Below, piece by piece: positions 34,560-46,424 of a stretch of DNA of 64,000 nt. The position numbers and the translations under genes were made by a program. This DNA is from Akebia trifoliata (lineage: Eukaryota; Streptophyta; Magnoliopsida; Ranunculales; Lardizabalaceae): the NCBI GenBank assembly GCA_017979445.1, contig CM030714.1:9183049-9247048 (forward strand), written 5' to 3'. The notes under the pieces were generated by a model. The model was not told where the DNA came from and did no database searches. It worked only from the letters and a program-made list of their open reading frames with translations. Position 1 is the first letter of the stretch; the number at the start of each line of letters is the position of its first letter.

Positions 34560-36640
34560 TTTCGGAAATGATGAGTATATCAATTAGATTCAGTTTCAAT
34601 TTCATTATTGACTTAATCATCAATCAAACGTTTCAAAGTTCTGTAGCATTTTAATGCAATACTGCAGTAGGAAGTACGTTATCAATTCTTTTTAGTGGTT
34701 AGTTGTCTAAAGTAGCACTTTTGTAACATTTAAATTGGAATAAGGATTCGTTGATTTCGTGGTTGACACGTACGTACAATGCCAGACTTCTCTGGAATGG
34801 CCGAATGGAACACAAGAAGATTTGAATCTTGCACGGTTGGCAAGCCTACCTTGTTCAATGGGTTTCTGTACTTTTGTTTTTTATCCATATTTTCTAACTT
34901 TGCGACTCATCTTCTTTCAATTATCAAAAAGTGGTCTTAATAGTTATCCAACATCAAATTCATGCAAGTTAAATAGAGGTGGCAATTTTAATACGATCCG
35001 CAACCACGATTTGCAAGCAATTGCGGCACGGAGTTACCGGTTTTGGATAAGGTTGTACAAAACGCCCAATATCGAGATTCACAAATGGGATCAAAATCGG
35101 AAAAAAAACTGAATTGACTGAATCCATTTTTTTTTTTCAGTTCGAATTTGGGTTCCACCCTCGAGAATCGAATCTAACCGAAACTGAGATCGAAACTTGA
35201 AACCAAACCCATAAATCAAAAATCAGGTTTTATTTTGAACCCCCTTTAAAATAAATAAATAAATAAAAACCCGTTGGAGAGGGGGGGGGGGGGGGGGGGT
35301 GTCTTCAAATTATTTGTCAATAAATACAACCCAAATTCAAGGTGGGAAGAGGGGGGGGGGGGGGTCTTCAAATTATTTGTCAATAAATACAACCCAAATT
35401 CAAGGTGGGAATAGAATAGAATTTTAAAAATTAAGCATTATACCCCGTTCTCCCATCTCCATCTCCCTCTCCCTCTCCTATCTCCCTCCCCCATTTCTTT
35501 AATTTTGATTCAGAAAATCCTTAAGACTCTACGTCCAATAGATCGAAGTTCAAATAGATTGAAAATGTACGGGTAGAAATCTTTTTTAAAAATAAAATCT
35601 TGGCATTTTTAATCCCTACTTACAAATTGCACATCATAAAGATTAAGGTATTTAGACCCCTTCTTTCATAAGAACAGGTTCATAACCTTCAAAAAAAAAA
35701 ATTTCAAAATTATTTGATTTTAAGTTAATGTCAAAATTGAGATTTCCTCTCTCAATGAGGTGATTCTTATGACTTAGACCAAAATTAATGTCTCCTTCCT
35801 TTAGTGGTACAAATCGTATTTTCAACTTTCTTTTTTTCTTTTTTTTTTCCCCCCCCCCTAAAATGAACATGTATTTTAAAGTTATCACCTTTTGATGGAG
35901 AGAGTGGAGTGTAACACTTTCGTCGACCTTATGCACCCCTTTCTCTAACCGAACTCTTACTTAAATCTTAGGTTGATTGATTTCATATCCATACGAGAAT
36001 CACTATTTCGTCAAAAATTGATTTTTCTTCAAATAATTATTTGGTTGACTATTCGTACCCCTTTTTAAAAAAAATGAATGGTGACAACAACAAATCCATG
36101 TAGTGATGATTTTTGGATTCGAAAATCACATACCTACAAAAATCTCTTTAACAAGTAATAAAATGTACAAGGGAAGAAATTCATGATTTTCAGAAATCTT
36201 TACCGTATCAATTTGTGTGTATAGTAATGTATCCTTTCCCTAGTGTTCTTTAATGAATTTGATAAATTTTGTACCAACAATGATTCTACAAAAATTATTA
36301 CAAAACATGTACCAAAATATGCAAATAAAATAGCATTTGAATTTTAAGATCAATACTAAAAACTCCACCCTAAGTGTAATTAAAAATAAACATGTGAATC
36401 ATTACACTTAAATTGTCCTCAAGTCTACAATTTCTCAGCAACCACTCACCATTCCCTCTTTCAAGACTCCAATGGACAAATAAAACAAGGATAATTTACA
36501 ATTGCAAACACCAAAACAGTCAGGTGTTTGGGTCTCCTAATCCATTTTAAAGGAAAATTTAAAAATTTATTGTCGCCAACATGTCTCCAACGTGCCTACG
36601 CTGAAACTAGCTGATATTCAATCTTATATAAATGTAAGGC
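34560..36640. repeat. Duplicated blocks C and D next to the PPR gene
   Basis: 34,560-34,975 matches 9160-9560 (with a deletion), and 34,840-36,368 matches 17,370-18,875. 36,480-36,640 matches block A at 6050-6200. This is the junction where the array meets the intact PPR gene. No other coding sequence is supported. Confidence 0.8.
35281..35410. repeat. Poly-G tract within a short tandem duplication
   Basis: A run of 19 G (35,281-35,299) and one of 14 G (35,351-35,364) each precede a copy of TCTTCAAATTATTTGTCAAT and the following 40 bases. The unit of about 70 bp is therefore duplicated, with differing G-run length. Assembly error is possible in such tracts. Confidence 0.85.
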
Positions 36641-36657
36641 TCACTTGAACCATCTTT

Positions 36658-38862
36658 CTACTGCTCTTGATTCATGTGCGACAACCTTTTCGACACAAAT
36701 TCAGCTTCCTTTGTTCTTCCCTCAGCATCTAGGGTGGTTTTTAAATCTCTTAGGCAACAAAAACCTGGCTGCCTTCCTTTCTCCACCAATTCATAATACA
36801 TGCCAAATGCTTCTGCAGCTTTTTTAGTTTTACAAAGACCAGTTATAACTTTGTTGTACAGATCAATATCTAAACTTTGATACTTCTCCAAACTAAACAA
36901 TAGTAGTTCTTGAGCGTCCAAGAACTTTTTGTTCCGACAAAGGAAGCTAATCACTTCCTCCATTTTAATTGAATACCCATTGTCATGAAGCAACCCAATA
37001 ATCTCAAATGCAGTTTCTCTAATTCTGGATTTAAAAAGAACAATCACAGTATCTGTCGAGATGTTGATGTTTTGTCGAATTTTTCTCTCTAACATCAATT
37101 TAACAAGGGAAGTGGCTTCTAGAGAAAAACCCTCTTCTACTAGTGCTGCAAGGATAGCATGGAAAGTAGATGTTCTTGGATGATGAGAGCTCTTCAACAT
37201 CTTGTCTAGAGTCTTAAAGGCAAAACTTGGTTCACTCTTCTTCAAGAACCCATCAATAAGGGACTTGTATATCTCCACATCGGGAACAAAATCTCTCCTT
37301 AACATCAAGACCAAAAGGTCGAATGCAGCTTGCAATGTACCTTCCTTGCAATGTCCCATGATGATCGTCTTGAACGATGGAGGGTCTTGTGTACCTCTCT
37401 TCAAGAGTTGCCTGAACACCTTCTCAGCCTTCTGAGTCTTCCCCTTCGTGCATAAATACTCAAAAATGGGATTATAAGCCGCAACAAGAGGGACACAGCC
37501 AACGTCCCGTAACACTATCTTCTCCTCCGATAACTCATTAAACAACTCCTCTGCTCTCTCGAACTTTCCCTTATGACACAAATTCCGAATCAAAATACTA
37601 TATGAAGCTGAATCAGGTTGAACCTTTAACTCTGACATTTTATCGAACACTTCCAGCGCATCCTCCAACTTCCCCGTATTACAATGTGCATTCATCAATG
37701 TGTTGAAAGTACATGTATCGGGGACGAATTCGCCACCACCGATCATTCCACCCAAAACTTCCTTTATCTTATCAAGCTTCCGTGCCTCACAAAGGCCTTG
37801 AATTATAGTATTATAAGTAATCTTATTAGGTTTCATTCCACTACCAATCATCTCCTCAAACAAATCTAAAGCCTCAACAATGCATTGTTTCTCACAATAC
37901 CCTCTAATCAAAGTCGTGTAAGTCACAACATTTGGATTCAAATCCAAGCTTTTTTTGCACATTCCCTTAACAAGATTGTGTGCAATTCTAACTTTTCCAG
38001 CTCTACACAATCCATCGACAAGCGTGTTATACGTAACAACATCTGGGTCACATCGAAATTGCGGCATCTCTTTGAAAAATCGAAACCCATCTTCCACCAT
38101 TGAATTCAAACAAAACCCTCTAATCAAAATGTTGAAAGTAAAAATATCGGGCGAAACACCCGTGGAGAGCATTTCATCAAACAGTTTCTTCGCCATATTA
38201 GTTCTACCACGACGAAGCATAATAGATAAGAGACTATTGAAGGTGATTACAGAAGGTGAAACCCTAACCGATTTCATCATCGAAAAAACCTTAATTGATT
38301 CTTGAATCAAACCAGCTTGACCATAGCTTCTGATCAAACTGTTAAAAAATCGATCTTGGAGCTTAACAGTTCCTCCAGATTTGCTCTCAATGGAGAGTAG
38401 GAGGTTTCGAGCTGCGTTGAGGTTTCGATTACGGCCAAGGATTTCGAGCATCTCAAAGTAGGTTTGATCATTGTGGGAGAAACCCTTAGTTTGGGCCCAA
38501 TTAAAGAAATGTAAGGCTTTTGATGGGGTTCTAATGAGACGAAGACATTGGAGGACTGTGTTTTTAGAGAGAGAAGAGGAGAGAGAGGATTCGAGATTGG
38601 GTGACCATGGATGATTGTTGATGAGTCGAGATAGGGTTCGAGAGGATTTGGTTTTTGATGATTTGTGTTTTTTATTTTGATCTTCGTCGTTAGGTTGTTT
38701 TACAGGTCGGGTTGATGCTAACGTGCGCGGGGAGGAGGAAGAGTCACAGGAGATTTGCCTGGTAAAGGCGCGTCGGAGAAGAAGCATGACAGCGTTGGAG
38801 GCCAAACCAGAAGAAAGAGAATGTACACGTGGCATTATAATTAGGTGAAAGGTGACTGTCAA
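36658..38862 (-). CDS. Pentatricopeptide repeat protein (At1g02060-like)
   Basis: An intronless ORF of 734 residues. The N-terminus is Arg/Ser-rich and lacks acids (MLLLRRAFTRQISCDSSSS), consistent with a mitochondrial or plastid targeting peptide. From about residue 110 it contains a long series of 35-residue P-type PPR motifs, for example FTFNILIRGFC, VTYNTLVDGLC, VTYTTLIRGYC, ITYNTIIQGLC, CTFNTLMNAHC and ASYSILIRNLC, each ending in a P-D/N-like turn. No E or DYW domain follows, so it is a P-class protein, which typically binds and processes or stabilises organellar RNA. The order of repeats resembles Arabidopsis At1g02060, recalled from memory. The first ATG or the one nine codons later (MPRVHS, at 38,835) could be used. 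Duplicated remnants of its 3' end lie at 7.3 and 24.2 kb. Confidence 0.93.
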   Translation of the reverse strand: MTVTFHLIIMPRVHSLSSGLASNAVMLLLRRAFTRQISCDSSSSPRTLASTRPVKQPNDEDQNKKHKSSKTKSSRTLSRLINNHPWSPNLESSLSSSLSKNTVLQCLRLIRTPSKALHFFNWAQTKGFSHNDQTYFEMLEILGRNRNLNAARNLLLSIESKSGGTVKLQDRFFNSLIRSYGQAGLIQESIKVFSMMKSVRVSPSVITFNSLLSIMLRRGRTNMAKKLFDEMLSTGVSPDIFTFNILIRGFCLNSMVEDGFRFFKEMPQFRCDPDVVTYNTLVDGLCRAGKVRIAHNLVKGMCKKSLDLNPNVVTYTTLIRGYCEKQCIVEALDLFEEMIGSGMKPNKITYNTIIQGLCEARKLDKIKEVLGGMIGGGEFVPDTCTFNTLMNAHCNTGKLEDALEVFDKMSELKVQPDSASYSILIRNLCHKGKFERAEELFNELSEEKIVLRDVGCVPLVAAYNPIFEYLCTKGKTQKAEKVFRQLLKRGTQDPPSFKTIIMGHCKEGTLQAAFDLLVLMLRRDFVPDVEIYKSLIDGFLKKSEPSFAFKTLDKMLKSSHHPRTSTFHAILAALVEEGFSLEATSLVKLMLERKIRQNINISTDTVIVLFKSRIRETAFEIIGLLHDNGYSIKMEEVISFLCRNKKFLDAQELLLFSLEKYQSLDIDLYNKVITGLCKTKKAAEAFGMYYELVEKGRQPGFCCLRDLKTTLDAEGRTKEAEFVSKRLSHMNQEQ

Positions 38863-39136
38863 TGGGCCAAAACCCGACCTATTGACAGCCCTTTGTAGGA
38901 CTTAGTGGTTTCAATGGGCCAGGTTAGCCCAAGAGCTAGCCGTACCCGGTTCATAATAGATTGGGCTCATATTATTTCAGTTGCGCCTCTTGAATCTTGA
39001 TGTGGGTCGACTTTCATTTTTTTTATTTTTTTATTTTTTCTGGTGGGGGATTTCTGCGAGATTAACCCCATTAGAGGTGAAAGGGAAGCATGGTTGAATT
39101 GAAGATGAAGTTAAATAGAAAAAAAATTAGAGTCGT

Positions 39137-39306
39137 GCTGGGGTGACACAGTATTTACTGTGATTCTCACAATTCTCACATAGACATGTATAATTAACCA
39201 TAGATTGTTTTTACTCGTATCGCGAGGAAACACATCTTTGGTTATGTGCACATCCCACGTCAGACTTGTGAGAATCACAGTAAATGCTTTTTGTCATTTC
39301 AACATT
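39137..39306. mobile_element. Foldback MITE, family F copy 2
   Basis: A hairpin whose arms share CATTTACTGTGATTCTCAC-type sequence (left TATTTACTGTGATTCTCAC; right, inverted, CATTTACTGTGATTCTCAC). The centre ACCATAGATTGTTTTTACTC matches the centres of the copies at 15.5 and 43.5 kb. Confidence 0.7.
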
Positions 39307-39345
39307 TTCCTAAAAATTAATTTTCTAGGTTGAAGTACATGAACG

Positions 39346-39951
39346 TAAGGGTGTCAATGGGCACCCATTTACTCAGAACCCAAGACACCAGTTGTGGTTC
39401 CCTTTTTATTGGAACCAATTAGAGCTGGGTCAAATATGGAACCAAACTAATAAGAATCGGAACCATTAGGTTCTATCTGATTTGTACCCGGATTCGATTT
39501 ATCTTTTTACATTATATAGGATTGGAGGTTTTCCTATATTTTAAAATTAACAAATATTATATAAAGTTCTTCAAATTTCATGTAAGCTAAATATTGGAGC
39601 TTAAAATGGGTCATTTCTACTTAAATTTATTACTTGTAAAGGAGATGAATTTTATTTTATTTTTAAAATTCATCAAATCATCTATTTATTGGAAAATTTT
39701 ATTATTATATTGATACTATGCGAATAATATGTTAATTTTTGGAAGGAATTTTTTTTTCATAATGATTTTGAAATCTTTTTTTCCATTCAATTTTTGAGAA
39801 TTAAAACCAACGGGTACCAATGATTTTTGGCGGGTCTGGTTCCACTTATTTTAAAATCAAAACTGACAAAAATCATAATTGAAAAAAATATAGTGGTTAT
39901 AGTTTTGATTTTCATAGGAATCGAACCATAATCAATCCATTGAGACCCTTA
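39346..39951. mobile_element. Non-autonomous hAT-type MITE, 606 bp
   Basis: It starts TAAGGGTGTCAATGG and ends CCATTGAGACCCTTA (inverted, one mismatch). Flanking 8-bp repeats are CATGAACG (39,338-39,345) and CTTGAACG (39,952-39,959), matching at seven of eight positions. The interior contains AACCAAA/GGTTC-type words but no coding region. Terminus and duplication length fit hAT. Confidence 0.82.
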
Positions 39952-40282
39952 CTTGAACGTGACTACTTTTTAGGAAGGAAAGAAAAAAAAAGGTAGTTTT
40001 GTTTGCAATGTGAAAAATGAGGGTATTTAAATGGGTGATTTAGACTTGCCCCGTATTTTTCCGTCAATAATAGAGATACACCCGGTATTTTCAAACCGAT
40101 GACATGCCCCCCCCCCCCCCCAACCTAGGTCTGTTGTGAGAGACATATGTAAATGACAAAAATGCCATCATCTTTAGGCTCAAGCAAATTTTCTCCACAA
40201 AACCTAGTCATCTACAACCTAGTTTTTCCCCCCCAAATCACTCATCTTCAACCCTATGTCGAAAGTTGAGCCCTCTTCCTCA

Positions 40283-40440
40283 ACCGTAAAGAGTTTTTTT
40301 TTTTTTTTTGCACTAGCAGCCGCACGTTCCAACCACCATAGCTGTGTTCAGCAATTAAATATAGCCACTTTCAAGTGGAGGGGCATATAGGATTCGAAGG
40401 TGTGACCTAGGAGCACACTGAGTCAGCCTCAAGCTTAAGA
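40283..40440 (-). mobile_element. SINE, family S copy 1
   Basis: On the minus strand a tRNA-like head (ACCTTCGAATCC as B box, near 40,400) precedes a body with GTGGCTATATTTAATTGCTG and ends in a poly-A run, seen as poly-T at 40,286 on the plus strand. A diverged relative is at 50,416-50,580. Confidence 0.55.
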
Positions 40441-43400
40441 GTTTATCTTTTCCAACTTCAAATTGAAAAACCATACATTTAGCTAAATTTCTCCCCAAAA
40501 TCGACTACCTTAGGGTGAAGCTTATGATCTCATCTTCTTCAACCTTCAATTTGCAAAAAAAAGATAGGGTTTCGAAGAAGTAGAAAATCGAAGGACTTCT
40601 AGGTATAAAATTCAAGGGTTTCCACTAAAATATTAAAAAGCATCGACAGAAATAATTTACCCTTAAGACTTTACTAGCTTCAAGTTTGAATGTTTTACCT
40701 TCAATCTCAACCTTAAGATTCCATCTACTTCAACCTTCAACTTCATGAAGAAGAAAGGAATTTATTTATTTTTATTTTTTATTTTTTATTTTTTATTTTT
40801 TTTTATTATTTTTATTATTATTTTTTGCCGGGGGGAGGGAGGGTTGGGGGGAATTGATTTTGGGTAGAAAAAACAATTATTCTTTATAATACATGGAAGA
40901 TGATGGATTGAAGAAGAGGTTAAATAAGTTAAAAGCAATTTACCTTGTTGATATTAAGCTTGAAAAATGACTGATTTTCTAGGTGAGAGATTGAGGGTTT
41001 TGACTTGAGGTTGAAAACAAAGGCATCTACATCATTTCTAGTTAGTCTCTCAAACAAAACCTAGGTCTGTGATCAGTTTGAAAACATAGGGGGCATCTCT
41101 AATATTAATGAAAACATAGGGGGCAAGTCAAATTACCCTATTTAAATAATATTTTTTTAATCTAGAAAAGAAGAAAAGGTCAAAGAGGCATGTCATCCAT
41201 TGTAAAACAAAGGAGGAGGTATCTCAAATATTCACCAAAGTGTAACCCAAAAAATTGGTGGGGGGGGAGGGGTAGTAGGATTGTGAACAGATACTTATCA
41301 GTTCGAATACATGTATATCCGAATCTAAATCTGGAAATAAATAAATAAATAATTGATATCCAAATTTAAACATCAGTACCCAAATTTAGTTATTTCAATG
41401 GATGTCAAGAATTATCTGATTCGTCTGATAACAAATCAAATCTGAAGAACATCATTATCAATGAAAGAATAATCAAATCATAAATTTAATCATCAACTAT
41501 CAAAGATTGGAGGGGATTTATATGTAAAATCCCGTTATGAAAATCATTGGAACACTCAAGCACACAAAATCATATCTTAACAACATAACTTACTTGCCTT
41601 TCCTGAGGAAAGGGCCAAGCTTAAAACACAAAAGGCCTTGAATTACCAAAGGCTTGAAGCAAAATTGGCCTAGGCCTTGGGTAACACACAAGCTTGAGAA
41701 AAACAAGCCTAGGCATTGGGTAATCGACGGTCTAGCTATGTTTGTTTGGACTTTAGAAATTGGGCCTGAAAAGGTTGGCCACACTTAGTCAAGTTAGAAG
41801 TCTTTTGATCAAACCTTGTTATGTTGGATTTTTAAGAGCTTTCAAGTTCAATCTAGGCAAATTGAGGTGTTTACAAGTGCTTTACACCTTAAATAGAAAC
41901 TACCATACATGGCTTCCCAATATAGAAATCAAATCTTTGACAATCTTAATTACATTTCATTGTATTTAAAATAAAGGGAATGCTAACGTCCAATACTTAA
42001 TTCTTTTCTTCTTCTTTTTTCATCTTTTCACGATTAAGCCTCCAACTTTATTATTTTTCTCTTCTCCTCCTATTTCAGCAACACCCTTTAATTTTATTAT
42101 CTTTTTTTCTTCTTCTCTTTTATAATAATATTCCTCTAATTTTATTGTCTTTCCTCGTCAACCCCTTAATCCCAAAGAAGATACCTATAATGGAAGTCAC
42201 AGGAAACTCTAGCTATAAAAATTGATTAATGAATCAATATATGTATATTACTCTCATTGGTACTCTTAAACAATGAAAAGAAGGCTTATGTTGTTTATTT
42301 GGCGGTGTTCATTTCCTCACTCCTCACATATATTTTAATTGAAAGAGAATCCACCATCCAAATCCATTATTTGGGTTTCTATTTAAATAGAGTACACATT
42401 TACATTCCCATTATTTTAAAAATATATGAAAGTAGTGTGTGTTGAGGGAGGGGGCAACCGTCTTGGAGAAGTAAAGCATATCTTAAAATTAAATAATAAT
42501 GCATGAATGAATCCGATACCCACTTCTAGTGGCTTTTTTAGTTTCGATTCCACAAGATGCGATGCCCATTTTTAATGTGGGATACCCACCATAAGCACCA
42601 TTCAATTTATTGACCATTGTAATTGAATATTAGTAAGATTGTGATAGAAAAGTCAATTTTTTCAGGAAAAAACCCTTTTGTCTTTTATAAAGAGTGTTGC
42701 AGTCAAAATTTTAGGACCTAAAATTACCCTGAGATACCATAGTTTCTACAAAACTCTGAGTCAACCCGAAACTCGAAACCCTGTGACTATATTTCATTGT
42801 GACTCACTCGTCTAGTCAGATTGCTGCTGAGTTATTTATATTGTGTTTAATTAATATATTTTTGAAAAAAAAATATGATTTTTTTTTAATTATTATATAT
42901 ATTTGTTTGTTAATTAATTTAATTTGCAGAGTTGGCTCACGAGTAATTGAATTGATTCAACATGCTGGACGTCTGAATCTTTGTGAGTTGAGCGTTCGAG
43001 TTCTTAAACGTAGAGATAAGAGACTAATAAAATGACCTAAATGTCCTCACATCAAGTGAAAAGTCATTCAAAATTTTCTGCTCAAGTAAAATTTGTTACC
43101 ATTATCTTCAAGCTCAAGATTTTATCTTCTTTATAAGATCTGTGAGAAAGTTGAAGATGACAACTTTTTTTTTATATCTAAAATCAATAAATTTAGTAAA
43201 AGATTGAAGGTGAGGTCATCATATATCGGCATCATCACCGAAGCATATTATCCCAAAGATTTGGATTGGCTGAATTAAAGTTATTACGTCCACTTTCGTT
43301 ATCTAACATGATAAAAGAGTAAAGATAAATACGAGTAGTTTGAAGACACATGGGATTTTGAGAGAAAAATCAAAGGGATTTTTATTAGAGGTGAAAACTA

Positions 43401-43450
43401 AGGGTATTGAAAACATTGGTTTTAGTCTCTTATAGAAGATCAGGGTCAAG
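40441..43450. other. Intergenic stretch, no gene seen
   Basis: AT-rich, with T/A-rich simple repeats (about 40,757-40,830), a G-rich tract near 41,260, and short ORFs lacking any domain. A polypyrimidine tract with CTTTTCTTCTTC words occupies about 42,000-42,180. Confidence 0.55.
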
Positions 43451-43452
43451 AG

Positions 43453-43629
43453 GTATGACGATAAAGTGACACACTAATATTGATGTAGTCTATATGTGGT
43501 TGACATGGTAAGTGTACATAACCATAGATCTTTTTATTCGAGATAAACAAGGAAAAAGATCTATGATTCTATGCACTTGTCACATCAATCACATACAGAA
43601 GGCATCAATTTGGGTCGTCATTTTATCAA
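43453..43629. mobile_element. Foldback MITE, family F copy 3
   Basis: The arms pair AAGTGACACACTAATATTGATG with the inverted AAATGACGACCCAAATTGATG. The centre ACCATAGATCTTTTTATTCG faces AAAAAGATCTATGAT. Same design as the copies at 15.4 and 39.1 kb. Confidence 0.7.
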
Positions 43630-44265
43630 TAGTCTATTCGAAAAGCTGTGAGAATAATTTTCTCATGAGTCAGACTAGTTTTACTAACCTATTCAACTCT
43701 TACTAAGGGTCGTTGAGCTTACTTTGTGGCATCCAAAAAATATGATCCAATGTCATATGGCTTTAAAAGGTAAAATTCTATTAATTTTTTAAAAAGTTGT
43801 TGTTTTTAACTATTAAATTTTAATTTTAAATTTGAGAGTTCTATGGAAGTTTGGTAACTGCTCAATTTCAAAACCTTGATCAAGCCCAGAAAAAGAAAAA
43901 GAAAAAAATTATCTGAATTTTTTTATGAAATCTAGAGGGTTGTAGTGTTAGATTGCCGATGTGCATTTGATATAGCATTTTCTTAAGAATGATTTTTAAT
44001 CGTTGGATTTAATTTTTTTTATTTTTTTATTTTTTTATTTAAGACATTAGATTTGTTATATACAAGTTATCAAACATTATGATTTTTTGTACGTAGGTTC
44101 ATCAAGGGGGTCATATAGTCAAACGGTTAGTGGATCTTAAAACTCCAAGTGTCATAAAAGGGTGTGCCGCCTTACCCGACTGGATCCCTACTCACATTAA
44201 ATTGCATGGAAAGCCCTGAGTCAGTCTATGTGGCAGAAAAGCAGTTCTTTGGTGATAACTATCAA

Positions 44266-44645
44266 GCAAAAAGACAAAATAACATGCTACTTCGTTCACA
44301 TGTATGCGAAGAAGAAGAAGAAATAAAAGAAGAAGACAGAGAAAGAAAAAGAGATGAACTAACCCCTCTTTCTTCTAAAAGACAAAAGCAACGTCATTCC
44401 CATCTATTAAGAAGAGAGAGATGGAGAGTAACTCGTTTTCTAAAAGACAAGAACAACATGCAACTTCATTAACATTTATGGAGAAAGAACGAAGAAAAGA
44501 CACTCAAAAATAAATAAATAAAAGAGATGAAGAATAAAAAGGTTTCTAAAAGACAAAAACAACATGAAATTTCACTCACATCTATGAACAAGAAGGAAGA
44601 AAGGACACTTAGAGAAAATTAAGGAGATGAAGAAGAAACTCATTT
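44266..44645. repeat. Purine-rich imperfect tandem repeat, about four units
   Basis: Units of about 65-135 bp each contain AAAGACAAAAxCAACATGxxA followed by TTCACTCACATCTATG-like sequence and then a GAAGAAGA-rich segment (starts near 44,266, 44,380, 44,446 and 44,550). A 102-codon ORF crosses it, but its Lys/Glu/Arg-rich reading is a by-product of the purine bias. Confidence 0.7.
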
Positions 44646-44796
44646 TCTTTATTATTCTGATAGTTTCCTTATTAACCAATATATATCCTACTACTTATTC
44701 ATCTCTGGTAAACCTTTTCAAGGTTGATATGAAAAAGAGAACATTTTTACAAACTAATTAACAAACCCTAACAAAAAAACTAATTAAACAAAAACC

Positions 44797-45459
44797 TTAT
44801 ACATCAACATCACACTCTGGTGATCCAAGCAAAGGAACTTGACCAACAAAACCTTTCTTCAACCCCACCATCATATCACATTTCACAAAAACCCCATAAT
44901 GCCCAGTCTTTAAAGCCCCAGCTTTCCATCTCAACCTTCCCATCAACACCAACCTTAACCCTACAACTCCATATGCTTCATCAAGCATCAACCCATTAAT
45001 AACCTCCATGGCAACAGGTACAAGCCCACCTCCCAATATCGGTGACATAGCTACTGTACTCTTTGTCTCATGAAACAAAGGTGGCAACATCACTGGTGTC
45101 GTAATTTGTTGGTTCCGATACGATACGTAAGCCGTTAAGTGATCATAGTATATCGACACCCTTTTGTTAGGGTTTCTTGTAACAACTGTAAACTGCATAG
45201 TGGTGGACATGAATGATGGAGGGGTGGTGTTGAGGCTGTAAATAGCGGCACCAACAACGGAGAAGTGAGGCTTGTGAGGACGATATACAAGCCATACTAT
45301 CAAAGCTGTTACACCAGCTAAGAGCAGGAAGACGACGATAAATGTGCAAATACAGCGACGAGCGTCTTTGGTCGCGTAAGGGAGAGTCATTTTTTTTGTA
45401 GGGTGGCTGCGGGTCATTGTGCTTTGGGTTTCAGTTTGTGGTTTGGGTTCTTCAGCCAT
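44797..45459 (-). CDS. LEA_2 / NDR1-HIN1-like (NHL) membrane protein
   Basis: An intronless ORF of 220 residues. A polar, Thr/Pro-rich cytoplasmic N-terminus (about 1-35) is followed by a Cys-Arg-Arg-Cys motif (RRCICTF) and one transmembrane segment at about residues 36-60 (FIVVFLLLAGVTALIVWLVY). The rest forms an LEA_2-type beta sandwich with the NHL-like features YRPHKPHFSVVGAAIY, VVTRNPNKRVSIYYD and YGVFVKCDMM. NHL proteins are plasma-membrane, often stress- or pathogen-responsive; the exact substrate or partner is unknown. The length is normal for the family. The start is supported by the adjacent 5'-UTR-like (GA)n tract. Confidence 0.92.
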   Translation of the reverse strand: MAEEPKPQTETQSTMTRSHPTKKMTLPYATKDARRCICTFIVVFLLLAGVTALIVWLVYRPHKPHFSVVGAAIYSLNTTPPSFMSTTMQFTVVTRNPNKRVSIYYDHLTAYVSYRNQQITTPVMLPPLFHETKSTVAMSPILGGGLVPVAMEVINGLMLDEAYGVVGLRLVLMGRLRWKAGALKTGHYGVFVKCDMMVGLKKGFVGQVPLLGSPECDVDV

Positions 45460-45488
45460 GGAAGAGAGTGCTAAGCTTTATAGAATAA

Positions 45489-45511
45489 TAGAGAGAGAGA
45501 GAGAGAGAGAA
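45489..45511. repeat. (GA)n microsatellite upstream of LEA_2 gene
   Basis: About eleven GA units, 30-52 bp upstream of the start codon. On the coding strand this is a (CT)n tract of the type common in plant 5' UTRs and core promoters. Confidence 0.9.
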
Positions 45512-45852
45512 ACGATGAGTGGGTGGTGGTGGGGACAAGTGAAGAAGAAAAGCTGAAGAAGGAGAATCTTTGAGACAGTTGGAAAAAATTAGGGGAGAGT
45601 GAACAAGAATTGGGTCTTCTAAAGTAGGTTTCTTTTGTAACTTATTTGAATGGGGTTCTCTTTTCCTTTTCTTTTTTTTTTTTTTCTTTTGTATTTTTCT
45701 TCTTTTAATCTTTTATTATCGTTTAAAAAGGAGAACAGAAGAAATAGCACATTGGAAAGCTTACATGTTACTCATACATAAAAAAAGATGGGTATTTGGT
45801 ATTTTGTATTTAATTAACTCACCACCATTATCATTAATTATTGAGATATTTA

Positions 45853-46206
45853 CAAAAATGTGACCAACTTTTGACGAATTTATGATTCTGGTTCAATGTT
45901 CATTTTAATTACCATAATGTGAACGGTAACGATATCAAAAGTTTTAAAGTGATAATTTCACATGTTTAAAATGACAATCTCGCAAGTTTCAAGTGACTAT
46001 CTCGCAAGTTTCACTATTTTTAACGTGATTGTAAAAATATAAATCAGTGAGATTGTCACATTAGGGAGATAAACCAGTGAGTTCATCACTTTAAACTTAC
46101 AATCTCGACACTTGAAAAACCTATAATTTCACATTTTCACGTTTTGGTAATTAAAATGAATAGTTAGTCAGAATCGTAAATTAATCAAATTCAGCTCACA
46201 AAATGA
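45853..46206. mobile_element. Inverted-repeat MITE, family G copy 1
   Basis: The left arm has TGACCAACTTTTGACGAATT; the right arm, inverted, has GTGAGCTGAATTTGATTAATTT. Both continue into GATTCTG and an AATTAAAATGAA-type segment. No coding capacity. A second copy lies about 220 bp away. Confidence 0.65.
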
Positions 46207-46424
46207 TAATGTACCATTTATTATTAGTACTTATTAGTAATGGTCGGACCCAGTCCCTAGGTCCATTTGGTCCAACCAATGAGTCAATCAAAAACTTGTT
46301 AAATTGGATGGATCATGGTCAGCCGATTCAGTTTGGTCAACATTTTGTAATTATTAAAAGTATATAATTATTTTAATTTAGAAACAATATTCAGATTTCG
46401 ATCATAGAATTTTTTGGGGGTAAA

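Noticed and set aside
44164..44472. 102-codon Lys/Glu/Arg-rich ORF
   Set aside because: It crosses a purine-rich tandem repeat; composition follows the repeat and no domain is seen.
45477..45483. TATAAAG as the TATA box of the LEA_2 gene
   Set aside because: It is only about 20 bp from the start codon, too close for a transcription start plus 5' UTR.
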